Shown: one piece after another, positions 1-7,873 of the stretch
How positions within the stretch are numbered: position 1 is the stretch's first letter
Layout: every line of letters begins with the position of its first letter
NCBI RefSeq assembly: GCF_003390395.1
Contig: NZ_QUOV01000001.1
Span: 1,612,001-1,676,000 of the forward strand
Source of the DNA: Thalassotalea euphylliae
GTDB taxonomy: Bacteria > Pseudomonadota > Gammaproteobacteria > Enterobacterales > Alteromonadaceae
Direction of reading: 5' to 3'
DNA length: 64,000 nucleotides
Notes under the pieces: generated by a model
Told to the model about the DNA's origin: nothing
Database searches by the model: none
What the model saw: only the letters and a program-made list of their open reading frames with translations
Translations under genes and position numbers: made by a program

Positions 1-651
1 GTATTTTTCCCTCGGCCTAAACAGCATCGCTTGCGCGCAACTGAGTCTGACAATGCAGAGGTGATTTGTGCAACCGTGCAATATGGCATTGGCCAGCAAA
101 GTCCACTAACCCAAGCATTACCAGAAGCAATCATTCTTCCCTTGCGTCAAGCAACAGCACTAAACGATAGCTTTGCGTGGATGGTGAACGAAGCTTTGTC
201 AGACAATTTAGGCAAGCAAACTATTTTAAATCGCCTGATGGAAGTTTTTATAGTGTGCTTGTTAAGGCATTTAATTACTGAGCGTAAAATTGAGCAAGGT
301 TTGCTTGCTGGTTTATCTCATCCGTTTTTATCTAAAGTAATTAGTGCTATGCACAACGAGCCTGCTCACCCTTGGGGACTAGATGAAATGGCTGAAGTGG
401 CATTGATGTCGCGCTCTAAATTCTCTCCCTTGTTTAAGCAAGTATTAGGTGAAACACCAAACGATTATTTGACTCGCTGGCGAGTTTCATTGGCACAAAA
501 GCATCTGCTAAGCGGTAAAAGTGTTGACCATTGTGCCCAACTTGTCGGTTATGAAAGCCCGTCAACATTATCACGCGCCTTTAACAAAACGTGTCAACTA
601 TCGCCGAAAGCTTGGTTGAAAAAAGCCTTGGAAGAAGCGCAGCAAACCTAG
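1..651 (+). CDS. AraC-family transcriptional regulator (5' end outside window)
   Basis: The frame is open from base 1, so the visible ~216 residues are the C-terminal part of a longer protein. The last ~100 residues are a typical AraC double helix-turn-helix: the first helix pair lies around WGLDEMAEVALMSRSKFSPL and the second around CAQLVGYESPSTLSRAF, followed by the usual SPKAW tail. The preceding part, with LPLRQATALN and a leucine-rich helical stretch, fits the cupin-type effector domain of the Cupin_6/AraC subgroup. It probably binds DNA near its own or a neighbouring promoter, but the ligand and targets cannot be read from here. A TTG at 31 is the first possible start inside the window; it would cut into the effector domain, so the true start is probably upstream. 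The next gene, 84 bp downstream on the same strand, is another regulator. Confidence 0.85.
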   Translation, partial: VFFPRPKQHRLRATESDNAEVICATVQYGIGQQSPLTQALPEAIILPLRQATALNDSFAWMVNEALSDNLGKQTILNRLMEVFIVCLLRHLITERKIEQGLLAGLSHPFLSKVISAMHNEPAHPWGLDEMAEVALMSRSKFSPLFKQVLGETPNDYLTRWRVSLAQKHLLSGKSVDHCAQLVGYESPSTLSRAFNKTCQLSPKAWLKKALEEAQQT

Positions 652-734
652 TGTGAAAAATACTGTTGCACAACATTCCTTGCGTTAATTGTTAGTGCTG
701 GAATATGCGAAATTAACTTCTTTAGTGAATTAAA

Positions 735-1373
735 ATGAACCTGATAGCGTGTCCAATTTTCAATAGCCTTTCTTCGTCAAGTATTAGTCTTGTTAAAGAG
801 CAAGCCAGCACTTTTAGTGTGTCTGCCGGTACTCGTTTATTTGAAACAACAAATGAATGTCAAATGATGCCAATTGTCACCAGCGGTACAATAAGGGTGT
901 TTTCGCAAAGTGATACGGGCCGAGAAATTACACTTTATCGCGTTAGCCCTGAGCAACTTTGTATCTTAACAATCAGTTGTTTACTTAGCGGCGATCGCTA
1001 TCCTGCTAGCAGTATTGCCGAAACAGAGGTGTCAGGTATTAGCGTACCTAAATCGCTTTTCTTAGAGTTGATGGCGAGTGAGCCGAGCTTTAGCGCACAA
1101 ATATTTCATACTTTTTCATATCGCATTACCCATTTAATGCAATTAGTGGATGCTGTCGCGTTTAAAAAATTAGACAAACGTTTAGCGCTCTACTTATTAG
1201 AGCAAGGCCCGGTTATTACTTGCTCACATCAGAAAATTGCTGATGAATTTGGGAGCGTTCGTGAAATCATCAGTCGTTTATTAAAACAGTTTGAAGACAA
1301 GGGAATAGTTGCCTTGTCGAGAAAACAAATACAGCTTATTGACCCAGATCAACTAAGGTTGTTTGTCGATTAG
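735..1373 (+). CDS. Crp/Fnr-family transcriptional regulator
   Basis: A 212-residue protein with the Crp/Fnr layout. Residues ~15-120 form the cyclic-nucleotide-binding-like beta barrel (GTIRVFSQSDTGREITLYRV is the typical roll), followed by a long dimerisation helix and a winged helix whose recognition part is QKIADEFGSVREIISRLL. The N-terminal cysteine cluster of FNR is absent, although there are isolated cysteines (for example SCLLSG at ~77), so oxygen sensing through an Fe-S cluster is unlikely. The small membrane protein 91 bp downstream on the same strand could be a target; such pairs of Crp-type regulators and YgaP-like membrane proteins occur in other proteobacteria. This link is an inference. 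Confidence 0.88.
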   Translation: MNLIACPIFNSLSSSSISLVKEQASTFSVSAGTRLFETTNECQMMPIVTSGTIRVFSQSDTGREITLYRVSPEQLCILTISCLLSGDRYPASSIAETEVSGISVPKSLFLELMASEPSFSAQIFHTFSYRITHLMQLVDAVAFKKLDKRLALYLLEQGPVITCSHQKIADEFGSVREIISRLLKQFEDKGIVALSRKQIQLIDPDQLRLFVD

Positions 1374-1464
1374 CTTGTGTGACTTTAGTCACTGAAACTA
1401 ATTTTTCCCGCCATATACTCGAAGCCAGCTTTTAAGAGTTTTTGGATAACAAGAGGAAAAATCA

Positions 1465-1653
1465 ATGACGTTAAATGTTGGCACGATCGATCGCATCTTA
1501 CGGGTTTTATTAGGTTCACTACTTATTATTTGGGTGATTATGGGCGGGCCTCTATGGGCTTGGCTTGGTGCTGTATTAGTGGCAACTGGCCTTATAAAAT
1601 TTTGCCCTGCGTATGCAATATTCGGTGTTAAAACCTGTAAAACCAAGGGATAA
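1465..1653 (+). CDS. small inner-membrane protein, DUF2892/YgaP-like
   Basis: A 62-residue protein starting at an ATG preceded by an AGAGGA ribosome-binding site. It begins TLNVGTIDRILRVLLGSLLI, the signature of the DUF2892 (YgaP transmembrane) family, and has two short hydrophobic helices (residues ~10-27 and ~30-47) followed by CPAYAIFGVKTCK. The two C-terminal cysteines in the CPAY and KTCK positions are common in this family. The family is often found with rhodanese or thiol-redox proteins, but its molecular role is unknown. It lies downstream of the Crp/Fnr regulator and converges on the acetyltransferase gene. Confidence 0.85.
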   Translation: MTLNVGTIDRILRVLLGSLLIIWVIMGGPLWAWLGAVLVATGLIKFCPAYAIFGVKTCKTKG

Positions 1654-1742
1654 AAACTTGAGCCTTGCTCGCGTTGCCTTGTGCTTTTGTTTAAAGACAC
1701 TGCTTAAAGGCAATAAGATAAGAGAGCAACGTTCAAGCTCAG

Positions 1743-2204
1743 TTAAACTTCAACTCGCATTTGCACTAGGCTTTTTTTAAAGCCTAGTTTTTCATAGGCC
1801 TTAATGGCGGGGGCGTTGTCGTTATAAACATCGAGCAGCACTTCAGTAATCCCTTGCTGTTTAGCCCAATCAAATAACGCTTTTATCACTTTTTGGCTAA
1901 TGCCTTGGCCGCGAAATTCAGGTTCTACATAAATAAAACCAATATAGCCGTGGTTTGTGTACTTGTGGTGAGCAGGCGAGGGTTTAACTTTAATGTAACC
2001 GCTGGCAATTAGCTTGCTGCTAGTTTCAGCTACCAATAATTGGCATTTGTCGCTTGTAATAAGTGCTGCTAAGTCATAATAGATAATATCACCACTGCGC
2101 AAGTTATCAGCCACAGGGCGCTCCGCGCTGATGACCCCTTGCTCGAACAATTCAAGTGTAGGTATATCATTGAGCGTTGCAGGTCGAATAGTTATTGGAG
2201 TCAT
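1743..2204 (-). CDS. GNAT-family N-acetyltransferase
   Basis: A 153-residue single-domain GNAT protein. The N-terminal beta strand reads ITIRPATLNDIPTLE, the conserved strand IGFIYVEPEFRGQGIS carries the acetyl-CoA pyrophosphate loop (R/Q-x-x-G-x-G/A type), and YNDNAPAIKAYEKLGF is the typical C-terminal helix. These enzymes move an acetyl group from acetyl-CoA to an amine; the substrate cannot be predicted. It lies 49 bp downstream of the CBS-domain gene on the same strand, and the short gap holds a 7-bp tandem repeat. Confidence 0.88.
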   Translation of the reverse strand: MTPITIRPATLNDIPTLELFEQGVISAERPVADNLRSGDIIYYDLAALITSDKCQLLVAETSSKLIASGYIKVKPSPAHHKYTNHGYIGFIYVEPEFRGQGISQKVIKALFDWAKQQGITEVLLDVYNDNAPAIKAYEKLGFKKSLVQMRVEV

Positions 2205-2214
2205 TATGTTCTCT

Positions 2215-2243
2215 TTGGGCTTTGGGCTTTGTGCTTTGTGCTA
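2215..2243. repeat. 7-bp tandem repeat (about four units)
   Basis: Four successive units of TTTGGGC or TTTGTGC lie between the CBS-domain gene and the acetyltransferase start, covering the expected ribosome-binding region of the latter. Copy-number change here could alter translation, but nothing else in the sequence shows this. Confidence 0.6.
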
Positions 2244-2253
2244 TAGGCATTGG

Positions 2254-2688
2254 CTAAAGGTTGGTGTTTGATGGTTCTATTTTGTCGTGAAGTAAGCGAA
2301 TAATATCTTTGGTGGTTACAATCCCCACAGGTCGTTTATTTTCATCCACAATTGGCATGCAGGTTACTTGGTGTTCATGTAACTGCTTGACGACATCGGT
2401 AAGACTGGCACTTGTTGGTAAGCAAATGGGGTTGCGAGCAGCGATTTGATGTACCCGCTTATTTAGCGTCGCCGCGTCTCTTGCGGTTTCAGAAGCAAGG
2501 CCAACATTAGGACTCAGTGCTCTGAATAAGTCGCGATCCGAGAGTACACCGCATAGCGCATTGTTGTTATCAACCACAAGTAAGTGGTGGAACTTATATT
2601 GGTCAAAGATCTCTTTAACTTTGTTCAGGCGCTCATCAAGGTTAATTTTGATGACATCGCGAGTCATGAATTCTGCAACACTAAGCAT
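2254..2688 (-). CDS. CBS-domain protein
   Basis: A 144-residue protein made of two CBS motifs in tandem: residues ~7-60 (VAEFMTRDVIKINLDERL ... VLSDRDLFRAL) and ~80-135 (ARNPICLPTSASLTDVV ... GIVTTKDIIRLL). Paired CBS motifs form a Bateman module that usually binds adenine nucleotides and regulates a partner protein. No catalytic or transport domain is attached, so it is a stand-alone sensor or regulator with an unknown partner. It probably heads a two-gene unit with the acetyltransferase downstream. Confidence 0.88.
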   Translation of the reverse strand: MLSVAEFMTRDVIKINLDERLNKVKEIFDQYKFHHLLVVDNNNALCGVLSDRDLFRALSPNVGLASETARDAATLNKRVHQIAARNPICLPTSASLTDVVKQLHEHQVTCMPIVDENKRPVGIVTTKDIIRLLHDKIEPSNTNL

Positions 2689-2847
2689 TCGTCTACGTTA
2701 CTCACTCTGCTATCTAATAGAGGCTGTATCTGTTTTGCCATTATTTGGCACAAGACCACTGGTTTACCCGTACAGGAAGTTTTTCAAAAGGCAGACATAA
2801 ACCGCTGTTAGCAATAACTATTTCGCCGATTATAGCGCAAAAAACAA

Positions 2848-2873
2848 AAAAAGCAGCCGAGGCTGCTTTTTAA
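2848..2873 (-). terminator. rho-independent terminator, probably downstream of ahpF
   Basis: A perfect 11-bp stem (AAAAAGCAGCC pairing with GGCTGCTTTTT) closed by a 2-base GA gap that leaves room for only a tight loop. It lies 48 bp past the ahpF stop. The A and T runs flank the stem, so it could work in both directions. Confidence 0.8.
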
Positions 2874-2920
2874 CTTTTCTCAATTTAGGCGATAACGCCG
2901 TATTTGGCTTTTAAATGAAA

Positions 2921-4519
2921 TTAAGCCACTTTTTCAACTGAACCATCGCTGATTTCTTCGCCTTTTTCATCGACCTGGCGAATCAAGTAATCAAACGCTG
3001 CTAAGCTAGCATTGGCGCCGTTACCCATAGCGATAACGATTTGTTTGTATGGTGAAGTGGTTACGTCACCTGCTGCAAATACACCTTCCATTGAAGTTTC
3101 GCCGCGCTCGTTGACAATGATTTCACCACGGTTAGTTAAATCAATGTCACCATCTAACCATTCAGCATTCGGTACTAAGCCGATTTGAACGAAGATACCT
3201 GCTAGTTCAAGTTCGTGACTGTCACCTGTAGCGCGGTCAGTGTAAGCAAGGCCAGTTACCTTGTTACCGTCGCCCAATACTTCGGTAGTCTGCGCTTGGG
3301 TAAGAATGGTAATGTTACCCATAGATTTTGCTTTGCGTTGCAATACTTCATCAGCGCGTAGTTTTGAGTCAAACTCTAGTACAGTCACGTGCTCAACAAT
3401 ACCTGCTAAGTCAATCGCTGCTTCAATACCAGAGTTACCACCACCGATTACCGCTACTTTTTTGCCTTTAAATAGTGGGCCGTCACAGTGAGGGCAGTAA
3501 GCAACACCTGAACCGCTGTATTCAGCTTCACCAGGTACGTTCATTTTTCTCCATCGTGCGCCAGTAGCAACAATCACACTCTTACTTTTTAGTGTGGCAC
3601 CGTTGTCTAGTTCAATGTTGACTAGCTCGTCTTTGCTTAACTTAACGCCTTTTGCGCCAGTCATAATGTCAACGTCGTAGTCTTTTACGTGCTCTTCAAG
3701 GCTAGCAACTAATTTAGGGCCTTCGGTTTTCTTTACCGAGATAAAGTTTTCAATACCGACAGTTTCTAGTACTTGGCCACCGAAACGGTCAGCAACAATA
3801 CCAGTTTTAATGCCTTTACGTGCAGCGTAAACGGCAGCTGATGCACCTGCTGGGCCACCGCCAACAATTAATACGTCAAACGCTTCTTTTTCGTTAAGCT
3901 TTTCTGCTTGCTTAGCACCAGCGTTTTTGTCTACTTTCTTTAAGATGTCGGTTAATGTCATGCGACCTTGACCAAAGCTTTCACCGTTTAGGTAAACGCT
4001 TGGTACTGCCATAATGTTGCGTTCTTTTACTTCGCTTTCGAACAAGCCACCATCAATCATAGTGCTAGTAATTTGCGGATTGATTGCTGCCATAATGTTT
4101 AAGGCTTGTACTACGTCAGGGCAGTTTTGACAGCTTAATGAAATGTAAGTGTCAAAGTGGAACTCGCCTTCTAACGATTTAATTTGTTCAATTTCTTCTT
4201 CCGATACTTTGATCGGGTGACCACCTGAGTGCAATAGTGCTAGCACTAGTGATGTGAATTCGTGACCTAGTGGAATACCAGCAAATACGAGTTTTGTGCC
4301 GGCTTCTGAGATAACTGTCATTGACGGCTTACGCGCTTCTGCGACGGTGTTATCTTCGATATTGATAAGCGTTGATAGTGATGCAATATCGTCTGCCAAC
4401 TGCTTTAATTCTTGAGATTTTGCGCTGTCATCAAGGGCAAGGCTTAATGTTACTTGCTTTGTGATGTTCGCTAAATAAGTTTTCAACTGCGTTTTTAAGT
4501 CTGAATTTAACATGATCAA
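2921..4519 (-). CDS. ahpF: alkyl hydroperoxide reductase subunit F
   Basis: A 532-residue FAD- and NAD(P)H-dependent disulfide reductase that recycles AhpC. The N-terminal ~200 residues are the tandem thioredoxin-like fold of AhpF, with the redox CxxC in [10 protein letters not shown] near residue 130. The rest is thioredoxin-reductase-like: [17 protein letters not shown] is the FAD site, [10 protein letters not shown] holds the second Cxx[18 protein letters not shown] is the NAD(P)H site, and [15 protein letters not shown] is the C-terminal FAD motif. The length matches the family (~520). It lies 202 bp downstream of ahpC on the same strand. Hairpins in that gap may lower its expression relative to ahpC. 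Confidence 0.97.
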   Translation of the reverse strand: MIMLNSDLKTQLKTYLANITKQVTLSLALDDSAKSQELKQLADDIASLSTLINIEDNTVAEARKPSMTVISEAGTKLVFAGIPLGHEFTSLVLALLHSGGHPIKVSEEEIEQIKSLEGEFHFDTYISLSCQNCPDVVQALNIMAAINPQITSTMIDGGLFESEVKERNIMAVPSVYLNGESFGQGRMTLTDILKKVDKNAGAKQAEKLNEKEAFDVLIVGGGPAGASAAVYAARKGIKTGIVADRFGGQVLETVGIENFISVKKTEGPKLVASLEEHVKDYDVDIMTGAKGVKLSKDELVNIELDNGATLKSKSVIVATGARWRKMNVPGEAEYSGSGVAYCPHCDGPLFKGKKVAVIGGGNSGIEAAIDLAGIVEHVTVLEFDSKLRADEVLQRKAKSMGNITILTQAQTTEVLGDGNKVTGLAYTDRATGDSHELELAGIFVQIGLVPNAEWLDGDIDLTNRGEIIVNERGETSMEGVFAAGDVTTSPYKQIVIAMGNGANASLAAFDYLIRQVDEKGEEISDGSVEKVA

Positions 4520-4653
4520 CTCCTGCGCTCACATCAATTGATGCAGCAATGCTAATAAAATTGGGGTTATGGTGGCTTAGCTTAAGTCGTGACAGTGAGA
4601 ACTACTGTTTCGCTTTGTTATCAAGCTAAGCCATTTAGAAACTCTTTGAATCA

Positions 4654-4685
4654 GCAGATAAGGCTTAGGCCTAAACCTTATCTGC
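4654..4685 (-). terminator. strong hairpin between ahpC and ahpF
   Basis: A perfect inverted repeat, GCAGATAAGG at 4654 pairing with CCTTATCTGC ending at 4685, with a second palindrome (TTAGGCCTAA) inside the loop. It lies ~40 bp past the ahpC stop. It has no clear U-run, so it may act as a weak attenuator or as a 3'-end protector of ahpC mRNA rather than a full terminator. Confidence 0.5.
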
Positions 4686-4721
4686 AAGTAGAGCTTTCTA
4701 GGCGTTAACCTAAAGGCTAGC

Positions 4722-5291
4722 TTAGATTTTACCTACTAGGTCTAAAGAAGGAGCAAGTGTCTCTTCACCTGGAGTCCAAGCTGCTGGACATACTTCACCG
4801 TCGTGCTCAGCTACGTATTGTGCAGCTTGAACCTTACGAACTAGCTCAGATGCAGAGCGACCAATACCTAAGTCGTGAATTTCAGCAACTTTGATTTCGC
4901 CTTCTGGGTTGATTACGAAAGTACCACGTAATGCTAAACCTTCTTCTTCGATTAGTACGCCGAAGTTGCGAGAGATTTTACCTGTAGGGTCAGCAAGCAT
5001 TGGGAACTTGATCTTGTTGATTGTGTCTGACGCATCGTGCCATGCTTTGTGAGTGAAGTGAGTGTCAGTTGATACTGAGTATACTTCAACGCCCATTTCT
5101 TGAAGCTTAGCGTAGTGGTCAGCCATGTCACCTAATTCAGTAGGACATACGAAAGTGAAATCTGCAGGGTAGAACATTACTACAGACCATTTACCTAGTA
5201 AGTCTTGCTCAGTTACGTCAACGAAATCACCGTTGTGGAAAGCTGTTGAGTTAAATGGTTGTAATTTTGTATTGATTAATGATTGAGTCAT
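4722..5291 (-). CDS. ahpC: alkyl hydroperoxide reductase subunit C (typical 2-Cys peroxiredoxin)
   Basis: A 189-residue peroxiredoxin that reduces H2O2 and organic peroxides in the cytoplasm, using electrons from AhpF. The peroxidatic cysteine is in DFTFVCPTELGD (residue ~48) and the resolving cysteine in GEVCPAAWTPGEE near residue 167. The length and both motifs match AhpC of enterobacteria (187 residues). A GGAG ribosome-binding site precedes the ATG. A sigma70-like promoter can be proposed about 65 bp upstream. OxyR control is known for this family, but I could not identify a convincing OxyR site. Confidence 0.97.
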   Translation of the reverse strand: MTQSLINTKLQPFNSTAFHNGDFVDVTEQDLLGKWSVVMFYPADFTFVCPTELGDMADHYAKLQEMGVEVYSVSTDTHFTHKAWHDASDTINKIKFPMLADPTGKISRNFGVLIEEEGLALRGTFVINPEGEIKVAEIHDLGIGRSASELVRKVQAAQYVAEHDGEVCPAAWTPGEETLAPSLDLVGKI

Positions 5292-5355
5292 TTTCGTTCT
5301 CCGTATAGTTGTTCTGTAATGAACTAAAAAAGTCTGTTTGTTTGTTACGGGGAGA

Positions 5356-5383
5356 ATGATAGGGGAAGTTGTGTCTAATTCAA
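5356..5383 (-). promoter_or_regulatory. candidate sigma70 promoter of ahpC
   Basis: On the minus strand, TTGAAT (-35) and TATCAT (-10) are separated by 16 bases. The -10 box lies ~65 bp upstream of the ahpC start codon. This is a match to consensus only, with no other support. Confidence 0.4.
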
Positions 5384-5725
5384 AATTAATTGAGTAGATT
5401 GTTGCAATCGAAAAAAGTGAACGATGAAGCTTTAAATGTTAGGCTGCTGAATTATAAGGGTTTATTGGTTGCTTTTAATTGCCGACTTATAGGTTGTCAT
5501 GTAATTGAATTAAAAAATTCATAGTTGATTATTGAACCGTTTTTCTAAATGGTGATTTAGTGCTCAATTATTAGCACAAAAAAGCTATAAAATTGTGCCT
5601 TACCCAAGCATTAACTATTTTGCCGTATTAGATTTCAATCGCTTTGTTTTGCTGCGCGCTAGAATATCAATAAATGTAGGCTACCAACTTAAATTGCAGT
5701 AGAAGGGGGTTAAGGCTACCATTGG
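5384..5725. other. intergenic region upstream of ahpC and the binding-protein gene
   Basis: An AT-rich divergent intergenic region. I see a short palindrome (GATTG-TTG-CAATC at 5397-5409) and an AGAAGGGGG purine run at 5701-5709, but no gene, RNA or repeat. Confidence 0.4.
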
Positions 5726-6589
5726 TTGATTCTTGGTTGGATTCTTTCCTTTATTTGTTTGAGTGCAGTACCTTTGCCATTGACCATTAAGCTGCTGAAA
5801 AAGTTATTACGACCGCTGGTTGTTTTCACCATTTTACCTGCATCTACCGCCATCTATGCGGCATCTAAAGTCACGTTAATTGGGGCGGAAGTCCCTCCGT
5901 TTTCATGGCAGCAGGAAAATGAGGTTGTTGGCATTAATATGGATGTTGCCGCACAAGCAGCGCAAACCATGGGTTATCAAGTTGATCGTAAAATTTTGCC
6001 ACTAAAGCGCGCGCTATCAACCCTATCACATCAACCAAATACCTTGATGGCGGGCTTAGCGCGCACCCCAGAGCGCGAGCACCTATACACTTGGATTGGG
6101 CCCGTTGTATCAATAAAAGTGGGCTTGTTAAGTTGGCAAGAACATATAAAAGCTAGCCAAGGCAAGCAGTTAATGGCAGGTAGTGCAATTGCATTAGATG
6201 ATGCTGGTTCAATTGCCTCTGAAGCTCCGCATTATCGTGCAAAGCTTTGTGTTCATTACGACACGCCAATGGAAGCGTGGCTGAAAAACCATGGTGAAAC
6301 AGACTATATTGCGGTAACCAGTGAACATGCCTGCTTAAGCTTACTGGCAGAAAAATTGGTAAAACATTGGTTTACAGAATTCCACTTAGCCCGCTATTTA
6401 ACCTCAAAGTCTAGTTATCCAGTAGAAAACTTAGTTGAACATGAAGTGCTTATTGAGCCAGAATTGTATTTAGCTGGTGGCTTAAACATGTCATCAACGG
6501 ATATTGAAGAATGGCGCATGGCACTGGAACAGATGGCTGAAGCTGGCGATATCGATAAGATTATTAAGCGATATGTTGCTGATTATTAA
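5726..6589 (+). CDS. periplasmic substrate-binding protein (SBP_bac_3 family)
   Basis: Up to 287 residues. After a hydrophobic N-terminal segment comes a family-3 solute-binding fold: VTLIGAEVPPFSWQQENEVVGINMDV at the start of the mature protein, then AGLARTPEREHLYTWIGPVV, a stretch typical of polar-amino-acid binding proteins. No permease or ATPase gene is adjacent, so it may be an orphan sensor-type or stress-related binding protein, as is common in Alteromonadales. The start is uncertain. The frame opens at a TTG at 5726, but TTG codons at 5774 and 5780 would give a more normal signal peptide ending near TAIYAA. No ATG is available upstream of the signal region. Confidence 0.78.
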   Translation: MILGWILSFICLSAVPLPLTIKLLKKLLRPLVVFTILPASTAIYAASKVTLIGAEVPPFSWQQENEVVGINMDVAAQAAQTMGYQVDRKILPLKRALSTLSHQPNTLMAGLARTPEREHLYTWIGPVVSIKVGLLSWQEHIKASQGKQLMAGSAIALDDAGSIASEAPHYRAKLCVHYDTPMEAWLKNHGETDYIAVTSEHACLSLLAEKLVKHWFTEFHLARYLTSKSSYPVENLVEHEVLIEPELYLAGGLNMSSTDIEEWRMALEQMAEAGDIDKIIKRYVADY

Positions 6590-6727
6590 GCTTTTCGCGG
6601 GTTTGAAAAAATAACTGTCTGGGGAATCTAGTGCTAAGTAAGCACTGTAAAAGCAATATGACAATACCTGCTATGCAAGCATTGTCATACCTAAGATTAT
6701 GCGGATTGGCATCAATACGTTATATAA

Positions 6728-7552
6728 CTACTTGGCTTTTCTGCGACATCCGATGCCAATCAGGCCAGCTAACATTAAGGCAATAGCTGGCGGCGCATCA
6801 ATTGCCGTAGCGGCACTGATGGGCGCAAAATCATTGCGAAATTCAAAGCTAACAATCTCGTGTAAGCCGCCACCAGCTGCGGTACCAGAGGTAAAGCCAA
6901 AGAAAGCATCGCTACTGCCCAGTTCATTAGCTAAATCAACATTTAGTGATAAACCTGCATCGCTAGAGCGAGATCCTGTATTTGACCACCGTACTTCCAG
7001 CAAATCATTAATACCGTTGTAATCAATCCATGCGGACCAAATACCACCGGTATTAAATGCATCGCTTTCAGATGCTTGTGCAACTGATTGGCTGTTACCG
7101 CCAAGGTTGATACCGACATGGTTGCCATCAATATCGTTTAGCGTTGTGTTTGTCCAAGTGTCGAACTCAATGCCTAAACTATTGGCAATCCCTTGATAGC
7201 CAATGCCTAAACCTTGACTCCCCACATTGGTGTCATTTGTTTGTACGACAAACACTAAGCCGTCAGCACCTTGTATGCCATCAACGTCGGTTAAACCGAC
7301 TGGTTGAGAAATTTCAAAGGTAAAAAACGCACTAAATGAGGTGTCGTTCATTAGGTTAATCGATGAACTTAAAAAGGCGCTACCACTTTGTGAGAGCCCT
7401 TGAGTGAGTACCAAGCGATCATTATTCTGTGTAGCATCGCCATTAAGTTGCCATGCTGAGGTGTCGGAAAAATCCGTTTGGCTTACGATCATACCAGCTG
7501 TTGCTGGTAGGCTAAGCATCGTTGCTGTAATGAAACTAGCTAACTTCTTCAT
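6728..7552 (-). CDS. secreted L-type-lectin-like protein with PEP-CTERM-like anchor
   Basis: A 274-residue exported protein. The signal peptide is residues 1-19 (MKKLASFITATMLSLPATAG). The body resembles the legume-lectin beta sandwich: DGADGLVF-type strand GIQGADGLVFVVQ, GIGYQGIANSLGIEFDTW and HVGINLGG are the motifs usual in bacterial L-type lectins. The C-terminus (APPAIALMLAGLIGIGCRRK) has the plan of a PEP-CTERM sorting signal: a short proline motif, a hydrophobic helix and an arginine cluster. It has APP where PEP is normal and a cysteine before the arginines. The protein is probably carbohydrate-binding and delivered to the cell surface by an exosortase encoded elsewhere. It is transcribed toward the binding-protein gene. 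Confidence 0.75.
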   Translation of the reverse strand: MKKLASFITATMLSLPATAGMIVSQTDFSDTSAWQLNGDATQNNDRLVLTQGLSQSGSAFLSSSINLMNDTSFSAFFTFEISQPVGLTDVDGIQGADGLVFVVQTNDTNVGSQGLGIGYQGIANSLGIEFDTWTNTTLNDIDGNHVGINLGGNSQSVAQASESDAFNTGGIWSAWIDYNGINDLLEVRWSNTGSRSSDAGLSLNVDLANELGSSDAFFGFTSGTAAGGGLHEIVSFEFRNDFAPISAATAIDAPPAIALMLAGLIGIGCRRKAK

Positions 7553-7873
7553 ATTTCATCCTTGCATTACTAAAGTTTATAACAACATTGCCAGCAAATA
7601 TCGCTAGCGTATTAAACAGGGCGAAATTTAATCTAAAAATACCATTTAGTAAAGCATTAACATATTATTTACAACAATTTGCCGACACACCTAATAGGTG
7701 AGCAAGTAGCTGTTCGACTTTTTCAAAGCTAAATGAGGGAGAGAGTTAAAAATTGAGGCAAGTGGTCAATATGAAAACTGTGGGGCGAAATTGCCGGAAG
7801 GGGATAAACTTGAGTTATAGGCCAACTAAATCAGCATAACCCTGAATTAGTTGACCTATACGTTATGGTTTTA
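7553..7873. other. intergenic region, mostly featureless
   Basis: No gene is visible between the lectin-like protein and the M13 peptidase. The only structure is the long inverted repeat at 7816-7860. Confidence 0.4.
7816..7860. terminator. long hairpin downstream of the M13 peptidase
   Basis: TATAGG at 7816 pairs with CCTATA ending at 7860, and the stem continues inward (CAACTAA with TTAGTTG, TCAG with CTGA) for about 18 bp with two mismatches around a CATAACC loop. It lies 14 bp beyond the peptidase stop. It has no T-run, so it may stabilise the 3' end or act as a weak terminator. Confidence 0.5.

Noticed and set aside
4520..5400. OxyR operator upstream of ahpC
   Set aside because: I could not find the spaced ATAG/CTAT half-site pattern with confidence.
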